5,279 bases of DNA from Gulosibacter massiliensis (GTDB lineage Bacteria; Actinomycetota; Actinomycetes; Actinomycetales; Microbacteriaceae): the NCBI GenBank assembly GCA_945901035.1, contig CAMDKN010000096.1, positions 1 through 5,279 of the forward strand, in the 5' to 3' direction. The position numbers and the translations under genes are program-made. The notes under the pieces were generated by a model. That model saw only the letters and a program-made list of their open reading frames with translations. It was not told the DNA's origin and made no database searches. Each line of letters opens with the position of its first letter. Positions within the stretch are counted from its first letter, which is position 1. Below are positions 1 through 5,279 of this stretch, one piece after another.

Positions 1-720
1 ATGACCAACTGCATCGATGCGGGGCTACAACACGACGGCATATTGCCCGGAAATCTGAACGTTCAGCGACGCGCAGCGGGGCTCGCCCGGCACCTACTCG
101 CGAACGAGACGGCGGAGGCGCCGACCGAATTCGCCAACGAGTGGTTGCAGGCATTCGCCATCGCCGTGAACGAAGAAAACGCGGCGGGAATGCGCGTCGT
201 CACCGCACCCACCAACGGCGCGGCGGGCATCATCCCGGCAGTGGGGTACTTCGCCGAGCGGTTCAAGAAGATCGACCGCTCGGCAATCGAACGCGACTTC
301 CTGTTGACGGCCGGGGCGATCGGCACGCTGTACAAAAAGAACGCCAGTATCTCGGGCGCGGAAGCGGGTTGCCAGGGCGAAGTCGGCTCAGCGTGCTCGA
401 TGGCGGCGGCCGGGCTTGCGGCCGTGCTCGGGGGAACCCCCCGCCAAATCGAGAACGCGGCCGAGATCGCGATGGAACACAACCTGGGGCTCACCTGCGA
501 CCCGGTGGGCGGGCTCGTGCAGATGCCCTGCATCGAACGCAACGCGATTGCGGCGGGAACTGCTGTCGCGGCCGTCCGCCTCGCACTGGCCGGCGACGGG
601 TCCCACAAGATTTCGCTCGACACTGTCATCGAGACGATGCGACAGACTGGCATGGACATGTCGCACAAGTACAAAGAAACGTCGATGGGCGGTCTCGCCG
701 TCAACGTGGTCGAGTGCTGA
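1..720 (+). CDS. sdaA: L-serine dehydratase (L-serine ammonia-lyase), iron-sulfur type, C-terminal part
   Basis: Deaminates L-serine to pyruvate and ammonia in the cytoplasm using a [4Fe-4S] cluster rather than pyridoxal phosphate. The 239 visible residues form the alpha-type catalytic domain. Recognisable stretches are [13 protein letters not shown] (residues 69-81), the [20 protein letters not shown] block (114-133), LTCDPVGG (164-171) and a C-terminal VNVVEC. Cys124, Cys166, Cys177 and the terminal Cys239 have the same spacing (42, 11, 62) that I recall for the cluster ligands and tail cysteine of the Legionella pneumophila enzyme (343, 385, 396, 458). By that alignment about 219 N-terminal residues lie left of the window, so the ATG at base 1 is probably an internal Met, not the start. 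The TGA stop sits 1 nt from the stop of the convergent menA. No functional link to the men genes is evident. Identification is firm; only the N-terminus is missing. Confidence 0.95.
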   Translation: MTNCIDAGLQHDGILPGNLNVQRRAAGLARHLLANETAEAPTEFANEWLQAFAIAVNEENAAGMRVVTAPTNGAAGIIPAVGYFAERFKKIDRSAIERDFLLTAGAIGTLYKKNASISGAEAGCQGEVGSACSMAAAGLAAVLGGTPRQIENAAEIAMEHNLGLTCDPVGGLVQMPCIERNAIAAGTAVAAVRLALAGDGSHKISLDTVIETMRQTGMDMSHKYKETSMGGLAVNVVEC

Positions 721-721
721 C

Positions 722-1726
722 CTAGAAGGCGAAGGCGTAGCCGAGCAAGACCGCGTAGGCGAGGCTCAACCACACCGTCAGTTTCAGAACCAGAACGTAT
801 TCGCGCGCGGTCGTCGCCGTCCAGGTGATGAGCAGCGCGGGCACGGCGATAAACAGAGCAAAGTACGTCCAACCCGCCGAGATCAGGATCAGGGTGAAAT
901 AGACGAGAATTCCAAACGGGGCGACCACGAGGAGCGTGTAGAACGCTCGGCCGAGCCAGCGCGGCATCCGGGTTGCGAGAGTCCGTTTGCCCGCGGCGAT
1001 GTCGGTGGCACGGTCCCGCATGTTGGTGATGTGCAGCACCGCCATGGCGAACAGTCCCATGGCGACGCCGGTGAGGATACTGTCGATCCAGACCGCTTGG
1101 ACTAACAGGAATGCGGTTCCCGTGGTCGCAACGACTCCGAAAAAGAGGAAGACCATGATTTCGCCCAAACCTGCGTAACCGTAGGGCTTCTTCCCGCCGG
1201 TATAGAACCAGCCCGCGGCAATGGCCGCGGCGCCGACGGCGGGCAGCCACCAGATCTGGGTGAGAACGGTGATACCGACTCCCGCGAGCGCGGCGACGCC
1301 GAAAAAGACGAACGCGACCAGTCGCACCCGTTTTGCCGGAGCGGCACCCGAGCCGGTGAGTCGCGCCGGGCCGACCCGGTGTGCGTCCGTTCCACGGACA
1401 CCGTCCGAATAATCGTTCGCGAAGTTCACTCCGATCTGGAGTGTCAGTGCGACGACAAAGCAGAGAGCCACGACCGTGAGGGGTAGGGCGTCCCACGGAT
1501 TGAGGTCATCGATGAGGAACTGCAGGTAGGCGACGGCCCAACCGAGAAGCACCGGCGCGAATCCCAAGCCCAGCGTCGCGGGGCGAGCGGCGCGAATCCA
1601 GTCGCCCATTCGCGCGGGTCGAACCGGTGCGGGTGCGGCGGCGCCACGGGCGAGAACGGGACGAGCCCCCGGTCGACCGCTACGGTTGCCGGAAGATTTC
1701 TTTTTCGGGGTTTTTCTGGAAGCCAT
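722..1726 (-). CDS. menA: 1,4-dihydroxy-2-naphthoate polyprenyltransferase (MenA)
   Basis: Integral membrane UbiA-family prenyltransferase that attaches a polyprenyl chain to 1,4-dihydroxy-2-naphthoate, giving demethylmenaquinone; this is the membrane-committing step of the pathway. The protein is 334 aa. The first Asp-rich motif is NDYSDGVRGTD (residues 104-114, Asp105 and Asp108 likely binding Mg-diphosphate). The second is NMRDRATDIAAGKRTL (235-250, Asp238 and Asp242). YTGGKKPYGYAGLGE (175-189) is also typical of MenA. I count roughly eight or nine hydrophobic segments between about residue 50 and the C-terminus. Residues 1-39 are a Lys/Arg/Pro/Ala-rich, probably disordered tail ahead of the family-like start of the domain at Met40 (MGDWIRAARPATL). 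The ATG at 1726 lies 9 nt after the menE stop with no clear Shine-Dalgarno, suggesting translational coupling. Met40 (codon at 1609-1607) is the alternative start but would leave a 126-nt gap and also lacks an SD. It is the last gene of the menB-menE-menA operon. Confidence 0.95.
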   Translation of the reverse strand: MASRKTPKKKSSGNRSGRPGARPVLARGAAAPAPVRPARMGDWIRAARPATLGLGFAPVLLGWAVAYLQFLIDDLNPWDALPLTVVALCFVVALTLQIGVNFANDYSDGVRGTDAHRVGPARLTGSGAAPAKRVRLVAFVFFGVAALAGVGITVLTQIWWLPAVGAAAIAAGWFYTGGKKPYGYAGLGEIMVFLFFGVVATTGTAFLLVQAVWIDSILTGVAMGLFAMAVLHITNMRDRATDIAAGKRTLATRMPRWLGRAFYTLLVVAPFGILVYFTLILISAGWTYFALFIAVPALLITWTATTAREYVLVLKLTVWLSLAYAVLLGYAFAF

Positions 1727-1735
1727 GGGGCAATT

Positions 1736-2776
1736 CTACGTTTGTGGGGGTTCGACGAGAGCGCGAACGGCCCGTCGATCGATTTTGCCCGACTCCAACC
1801 GGGGAAGTGTGTCGACGGTGACGAATCGGTAGGGGCGCGACTCTTTGGACAGAGTCGTTTCAATCAGCAAACGGATGGCGTCGCGATCGAGTTCGGCGGT
1901 CGACACCACCGCCGGGACCTGGCCCCAGGTCTCGTCCGGAAACCACGTTGCGATGGCATCGAGCCCCGCGTCGGCGAGAACCCGGTCGATATCAGCAAGC
2001 GACACCTTGATTCCGCCGGTGATGATGATGTCGTCGGCACGGCCGTGCACGGCGAGAACCCCGTCGGTCACCGCACCGAGGTCCGTCGTCCGCCACCATC
2101 GAACACCCCCATCGTCGACGGCGAAACTCGACTCGGTCAGGTCCGGGTCGCCGACGTATTCGTCGGCCAGGGTCGAGGACGAGATGTCGATGCTGTTGTC
2201 GGGAGCGATTCGAATCATCGCGTCCCCGATGGGACGTCCGTCGTATACGACTCCGCCCGCGGTTTCAGCGGACCCGTAGGTTCGCGTGACCTGCAGCCCG
2301 AGGCCCGTGGCGCGCTCGATGAGCCCCGCGGGGGTCGCCTGTCCGCCCACCAGGATTCGATCGAGGCGACGCAGAGCGTCACGAGCGACCGTGTCCCCCT
2401 CGGCGAAATCGACGAGCCGGACGAGTTGTGCGGGGACGAGCGCAGTGAACCACACGCCCTCGGGGAGTTCGCCGATCGTCCGGGCAAACACGCGCGGGTC
2501 GAACGGTTCCCGTCGAGCATCGACGAGAGGCGTGTCGTCCACCAGTGTCCGAGCGACGACCATGATTCCCGCGATGTACGTCAGGGGCAGAGCGAGAATC
2601 CACCCGCCGCGACCGATCGCCCCGGTTGTTGCTCGTGCCGAGGCGACGAGAGCGCCACCGGACAGTCGCACGCGTTTCGGCCGGGAGGTCGACCCGCTCG
2701 TGTCCACCGTGATCCCGGAATCAAGGGCCTCGCGAATCGGATTGACGTCGTCTGCGGGGACGGTTACGACGGACAT
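1736..2776 (-). CDS. menE: o-succinylbenzoate-CoA ligase (MenE), short actinobacterial form
   Basis: Adenylate-forming (ANL superfamily) ligase that converts o-succinylbenzoate, ATP and CoA to o-succinylbenzoyl-CoA, AMP and pyrophosphate. From the ATG at 2776 the protein is 346 aa. Motifs in order: P-loop TSGSTSRPK (residues 26-34), YGSAETAGG (167-175), TTDLG with ribose-binding Asp232 (230-234), hinge GRADDIIITGGIKVS (245-259), and LPRLESGKIDRR (324-335) with the catalytic A10 lysine Lys331. It starts only about 25 residues before the P-loop, so it lacks the long N-terminal region of proteobacterial MenE; this is usual for actinobacterial MenE. The frame stays open upstream to 3172, but that part lies antiparallel inside menB codons in another phase and gives a low-complexity Arg/Ser-rich translation, so I start at MSVVTVPADD. 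That ATG is 4 nt after the menB stop (TAG GGCG ATG), an arrangement typical of coupling, with a weak AGGG upstream. The P-loop has Ser31 where Gly is usual. Function is confident. Confidence 0.93.
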   Translation of the reverse strand: MSVVTVPADDVNPIREALDSGITVDTSGSTSRPKRVRLSGGALVASARATTGAIGRGGWILALPLTYIAGIMVVARTLVDDTPLVDARREPFDPRVFARTIGELPEGVWFTALVPAQLVRLVDFAEGDTVARDALRRLDRILVGGQATPAGLIERATGLGLQVTRTYGSAETAGGVVYDGRPIGDAMIRIAPDNSIDISSSTLADEYVGDPDLTESSFAVDDGGVRWWRTTDLGAVTDGVLAVHGRADDIIITGGIKVSLADIDRVLADAGLDAIATWFPDETWGQVPAVVSTAELDRDAIRLLIETTLSKESRPYRFVTVDTLPRLESGKIDRRAVRALVEPPQT

Positions 2777-2780
2777 CGCC

Positions 2781-3692
2781 CTAGATCTGCCACGGGAACG
2801 CACCCCAGTCGGGGTCGCGCTTGTCGAGAAACGCGTCGCGACCCTCGACGGCCTCGTCAGTGCCGTAGGCGAGTCGTGTTGCTTCGCCGGCGAACACCTG
2901 CTGGCCGACGAGTCCGTCATCCACTGCGTTGAACGCGAACTTGAGCATCCGAATCGCGGTCGGGCTTTGCGCGAGAATTTTGCGCGCCCAGGCGATGCCC
3001 GTGACTTCGAGTTCCGCGTGTGGGACGACCGCGTTGACCGCTCCCATCTGGTGCGCGCGTTCGGCGTCGTATTCATCGGCGAGGAAGAACACCTCGCGGG
3101 CGAATTTCTGTCCGACCTGGCGGGCAAAATAGGCGCTGCCATAGCCCGCGTCAAAGGATCCGACGGTTGCATCCGTCTGTTTGAAGCGGGCGTGTTCGCG
3201 GCTGGCGATGGATAAGTCGCTGACGACGTGGAGCGAATGCCCGCCCCCGGCCGCCCATCCCGGAATCAGGGCGATGACGACTTTGGGCATGAACCGAATC
3301 AATCGCTGAACCTCGAGGATGTGCAGACGTCCGCCGCGTGCCGCGTCGATCGTGTCGGCGGTCTCTCCGTCGGCGTACTTGTAACCGTCGACTCCGCGCA
3401 CCCGTTGATCCCCGCCCGAACAGAACGCCCAGCCGCCGTCCTTGGCGCTGGGACCGTTTCCGGTCAACAAAACGACGCCGAGCCGCGGATTGAGCCGCGA
3501 GTCGTCGAGCGTACGATACAACTCGTCCACGGTGTGGGGGCGGAACGCGTTGCGCACCTCGGGGCGGTTGAACGCGATGCGCGCGATACCGCCGTCGGGC
3601 GACACGTGATAGGTCACGTCGGTCAGCCCCTCGAATCCGGGCGCAACGTTCCACTGGTCGGCGGCAAACAGGTCACTGACGGGATTTGTCAT
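2781..3692 (-). CDS. menB: 1,4-dihydroxy-2-naphthoyl-CoA synthase (MenB)
   Basis: Crotonase-superfamily enzyme catalysing the Dieckmann-type ring closure of o-succinylbenzoyl-CoA to 1,4-dihydroxy-2-naphthoyl-CoA in the cytoplasm. The 303-aa product has NRPEVRNAFRPHTVDELYR (residues 42-60), the oxyanion-hole segment CSGGDQR (91-97), GWAAGGGHSLHVVSD (145-159), FKQTDATVGSFDAGYGSAY (170-188), RLAYGTDEAVEGRDAF (273-288) and a C-terminal KRDPDW. The numbering offset to M. tuberculosis MenB is a constant 11: Asp174, Ser179, Asp181 and Tyr276 correspond to Asp185, Ser190, Asp192 and Tyr287. Asp174 is the side-chain carboxylate that makes this class independent of the bicarbonate cofactor used by the E. 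coli type, which has Gly156 there. The ATG at 3692 fits the family N-terminus. The only SD-like string, GAAGG, sits 1 nt from the ATG, too close for normal use, and could mean a leaderless or near-leaderless transcript. First gene of the minus-strand operon; divergent from menC. Confidence 0.97.
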   Translation of the reverse strand: MTNPVSDLFAADQWNVAPGFEGLTDVTYHVSPDGGIARIAFNRPEVRNAFRPHTVDELYRTLDDSRLNPRLGVVLLTGNGPSAKDGGWAFCSGGDQRVRGVDGYKYADGETADTIDAARGGRLHILEVQRLIRFMPKVVIALIPGWAAGGGHSLHVVSDLSIASREHARFKQTDATVGSFDAGYGSAYFARQVGQKFAREVFFLADEYDAERAHQMGAVNAVVPHAELEVTGIAWARKILAQSPTAIRMLKFAFNAVDDGLVGQQVFAGEATRLAYGTDEAVEGRDAFLDKRDPDWGAFPWQI

Positions 3693-3728
3693 GCCTTCAG
3701 GCTATAACTTCCTCGATATGTTGGAGTC
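3693..3728. promoter_or_regulatory. Divergent menB/menC intergenic region with candidate overlapping promoters
   Basis: Only 36 bp separate the two start codons, so promoters for both directions must lie here or extend into the genes. The string GCTATAAC (3701-3708) offers a -10-like TATAAC for menC on the plus strand (3703-3708) and TATAGC for menB on the minus strand (3706-3701); the two share the TATA core 3703-3706. For menB an ATGACT (3730-3725, overlapping the menC ATG) lies 18 bp upstream as a 4-of-6 match to the -35 consensus, and the -10 ends 8 nt before the menB ATG, which would give an almost leaderless mRNA. For menC the -10 ends 20 nt before the ATG, leaving a short leader that contains GGAG (3723-3726), 2 nt from the start codon. 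I see no good -35 for menC at proper spacing. These are eye matches only; no operator palindrome is evident. Confidence 0.4.
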
Positions 3729-4721
3729 ATGAGGCTTCCCACGGTCGACGAACTGTTGGCGAACGTTCGCGTCATCGCCCTGCCGATGCGCACGAAATTT
3801 CGCGGGTTGACCGTTCGCGAGACGATGCTCATCGCCGGTTCGACCGACTCTTCCTGGGGCGAGTTCGCGGCGTTCACGGAATACGACGACGCGGAATCCG
3901 CACCGTGGCTTGCCTGCGCGATCGAACAGGCCTGGAATCTCGGCCCAACCGAACACGAACGACCGATTTTTCGCGAAATCGTCCGCACCAACGCGACGCT
4001 GCCCGCGGTCGAGGCGGCACAGGTTCCCGCAATCCTCGAGCGTTTCGGGGACTTTCGAACCGTGAAAATCAAAGTGGCCGAGCCGGGACAAACGCTCGAG
4101 GACGATGTCGCGCGCGTCGCCGCCGCTCGTGATTTTGTGGGCGATGCGGGCCGAGTGCGCATCGATGCGAATGGCGGGTGGACGGTGGATGAAGCCGAGC
4201 ATGCAATCCGCGCGCTCGAGACGTTCGACCTCGAATACGTCGAGCAGCCGTGTGCCACCGTGGCCGAACTCGCCGATCTGCGCGGACGGGTGCACCGCAT
4301 GGGGATTCTCATCGCCGCCGACGAAAGCGTGCGAAAAGCGGCCGACCCGCTCGCGGTCGCCCGTGCCGGAGCCGCCGACATTCTCGTCGTCAAGGTCGCA
4401 CCACTGGGTGGGGTTCGACGCGCGTTGGAACTCCTCGACGAAGCCGGGCTTCCTGTGGTCGTGTCGAGCGCATTGGAGTCGTCAATCGGGCTGGAGGCGT
4501 CGTTTGACCTTGCTCGGCGAATCGAACATCTCGACTACGACTGCGGTTTGGCAACAAACGTCCTCTTCGAGAGGGACGTCCTCCCCGCGGTGACCAACTT
4601 CGGCTCGTTCGGAGCTACACCCGGCATCGTGGACGAGAACGCGGCCGCGGAATTGCGCGTCAGTCCCGAACGCGAACAGTGGTGGCGCGAACGTGCCGCT
4701 CGGTGCCTCGAGTTACTTTAG
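3729..4721 (+). CDS. menC: o-succinylbenzoate synthase (MenC)
   Basis: Enolase-superfamily, Mg-dependent dehydratase that converts 2-succinyl-6-hydroxy-2,4-cyclohexadiene-1-carboxylate (SHCHC) to o-succinylbenzoate, the substrate of MenE. The protein is 330 aa. The N-terminal capping domain contains FRGLTVRETMLI (24-35) and WGEFAAFTEYDD (43-54). The barrel carries the KIK motif (Lys113, Lys115), metal-ligand candidates Asp146 (RIDANGG), Glu172 (YVEQP) and Asp198 (IAADES), and the second catalytic lysine Lys222 (VVKVAPLGG). SSALESSIGLEA (236-247) is the characteristic C-terminal barrel motif. The order and approximate spacing match the family's Lys-Asp-Glu-Asp-Lys pattern. The ATG is supported by family-like N-terminal sequence directly after it and by GGAG 2 nt upstream, though that spacing is short. 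It is divergent from menB, and its 3' end overlaps the convergent ccsB by 4 nt. The family includes promiscuous N-succinylamino-acid racemases, but the men context argues for OSBS. Confidence 0.95.
   Translation: MRLPTVDELLANVRVIALPMRTKFRGLTVRETMLIAGSTDSSWGEFAAFTEYDDAESAPWLACAIEQAWNLGPTEHERPIFREIVRTNATLPAVEAAQVPAILERFGDFRTVKIKVAEPGQTLEDDVARVAAARDFVGDAGRVRIDANGGWTVDEAEHAIRALETFDLEYVEQPCATVAELADLRGRVHRMGILIAADESVRKAADPLAVARAGAADILVVKVAPLGGVRRALELLDEAGLPVVVSSALESSIGLEASFDLARRIEHLDYDCGLATNVLFERDVLPAVTNFGSFGATPGIVDENAAAELRVSPEREQWWRERAARCLELL
4718..4721. other. 4-nt convergent overlap of the menC and ccsB stop codons
   Basis: The bases TTAG contain the menC TAG (4719-4721, plus strand) and the ccsB TAA (read as TTA at 4718-4720 from the minus strand). 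The two reading frames therefore end inside one another. No GC-rich hairpin followed by a T run is seen on either side, so any transcript end must lie inside the opposing gene. Confidence 0.9.
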
Positions 4722-5279
4722 AGCCCCGAATAGGCGTGAAGGCCTTTGAAGAAAATGTTGACAATTGAATAGTTGAAGACAACCGCGCCGAAGCCGATGA
4801 GGCTCAAGATGGCCGCGGGGCGTCCGCGCCAACCGCGAGTCGCTCGGGCGTGGATGTATCCGGCGAACAGGGTCCAGATGATGAACGTCCAGACCTCTTT
4901 GGTGTCCCAGCCCCAATAACGGCCCCACGCGCGTTGCGCCCAAATTGCGCCGGCGACAAGGGTGAAGGTCCAGAAGACGAAACCGATGACGAGAATTCGG
5001 TAGGCGAGGGCCTCGAGTTCGGCCGCCGTCGGGAACGCGGACAGGAAACGCCACGAACGCCCCTGCAGTTTTCCTTCTTCACGGGATTCTTGGAACAGTT
5101 GCGCCACCGACAGCGCGGCTCCGGTCGCGAAAAACCCGGTCGATAGAACAGCGACACAGACGTGGATGATGAGCCAATAGCCCTGCAGAGCGGGGGGCAA
5201 GGGAATGACGGTGACGTAGAAGTTGACCGTGACAATCCCCAACGCGAGGAGCGCGAAACCCGAGATGAACGCACCGACG
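4718..5279 (-). CDS. ccsB: Cytochrome c biogenesis protein CcsB/ResC family, C-terminal part
   Basis: Membrane component of the System II (Ccs/Res) cytochrome c maturation machinery, which with ResB carries haem outward and attaches it to the CXXCH motif of apocytochromes c. The visible 186 residues have no start: the frame is open to the right edge, and the apparent initiator at 5242 is a TTG within continuous coding sequence (GFALLALGIVTV). The haem-handling WWD motif reads AWGRYWGWDTKEVW (codons 4930-4889). Conserved flanking histidines are present in WLIIHVCVA (His codon 5164-5162) and GYIHAR (4852-4850). Several hydrophobic membrane segments alternate with a polar loop (QESREEGKLQGRSWRF, about 5095-5048), and the protein ends in FNYSIVNIFFKGLHAYSGL. 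CcmC and CcmF also have a WWD motif, but the following HAR and the NYSIVNIFF ending fit CcsB best. ResB and a thioredoxin-like partner probably lie to the right, outside the window. The stop overlaps the menC stop by 4 nt. Confidence 0.92.
   Translation of the reverse strand, partial: VGAFISGFALLALGIVTVNFYVTVIPLPPALQGYWLIIHVCVAVLSTGFFATGAALSVAQLFQESREEGKLQGRSWRFLSAFPTAAELEALAYRILVIGFVFWTFTLVAGAIWAQRAWGRYWGWDTKEVWTFIIWTLFAGYIHARATRGWRGRPAAILSLIGFGAVVFNYSIVNIFFKGLHAYSGL

Noticed and set aside
63..1496. A 477-codon open frame on the minus strand running opposite sdaA and through menA in another phase
   Set aside because: Arg/Pro-rich low-complexity translation with no recognisable domain; it covers two well-supported genes. 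High-GC codon bias keeps such shadow frames open.
1742..2932. A 396-codon plus-strand open frame antisense to menE
   Set aside because: No family resemblance and Arg/Asp/Gly-rich composition mirroring menE codons; menE has all its catalytic motifs on the other strand.
2777..3172. Upstream extension of the menE frame, up to 132 extra N-terminal codons
   Set aside because: It lies entirely within menB in another phase and gives Ser/Arg/Thr-rich sequence unlike ANL enzymes. The ATG at 2776 sits directly after the menB stop and gives the normal short actinobacterial length.
2286..3215. A 309-codon plus-strand open frame antisense to menE and menB
   Set aside because: It spans the junction of two confirmed genes, with biased composition and no motifs; a GC-bias shadow.
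3686..3691. TTGTCA as a -35 element for menC
   Set aside because: It is a 5-of-6 match to TTGACA but only 11 bp from the TATAAC at 3703, too close for a sigma70-type promoter, and no good -10 lies at 16-18 bp.
3689..4393. A 234-codon minus-strand open frame antisense to menC
   Set aside because: Ser/Arg/Ala low-complexity translation with no motif; menC on the plus strand is fully conserved.
4739..4746. Palindrome AAGGCCTT near the menC/ccsB junction as a possible terminator
   Set aside because: It is only 8 bp with no loop and no T run, and lies inside ccsB codons; too short to call a terminator.
5240..5242. TTG as the start codon of ccsB
   Set aside because: The frame continues upstream to the window edge with hydrophobic membrane-like residues, and the protein would be far shorter than the family; the gene is simply truncated by the window.

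Overview
This 5.3 kb window comes from a gene-dense, high-GC bacterium, most likely an actinobacterium. The evidence is the strong G/C third-position bias, the short actinobacterial form of MenE, and a MenB carrying the aspartate-containing active-site motif known from Mycobacterium tuberculosis. The gene neighbourhood resembles Microbacteriaceae-like Micrococcales, but that family assignment is inference from memory of such loci.

Layout from left to right. Positions 1-720 (+) hold the C-terminal half of a single-chain, iron-sulfur L-serine dehydratase (sdaA), cut by the window edge. Positions 3692 down to 722 (-) hold a compact operon transcribed menB > menE > menA, with gaps of 4 and 9 nt. 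Positions 3693-3728 are a 36-bp divergent intergenic region, the only non-coding stretch longer than 10 bp. Positions 3729-4721 (+) hold menC, which reads away from menB. Positions 4718-5279 (-) hold the C-terminal part of a CcsB/ResC-type cytochrome c assembly protein, cut by the right edge. No stretch above 300 bases lacks a gene. I see no tRNA, rRNA, CRISPR array, insertion sequence or substantial repeat.

Functionally the core is menaquinone (vitamin K2) biosynthesis. MenC makes o-succinylbenzoate, MenE activates it to the CoA thioester, MenB closes the ring to 1,4-dihydroxy-2-naphthoyl-CoA, and membrane-bound MenA prenylates the free naphthoate after thioester hydrolysis. The early genes menF, menD and menH, a DHNA-CoA thioesterase, and the final methyltransferase (menG/ubiE) are not in the window. 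The neighbouring cytochrome c maturation gene serves the same respiratory chain. The serine dehydratase has no evident link beyond adjacency.

The content is housekeeping metabolism, and I found no convincing undescribed system. The points most worth a second look are: the tiny shared menB/menC promoter region with overlapping TATA cores; the two convergent gene pairs that abut or overlap at their stop codons with no room for a terminator; a basic disordered N-terminal tail on MenA; and a non-canonical P-loop in MenE.
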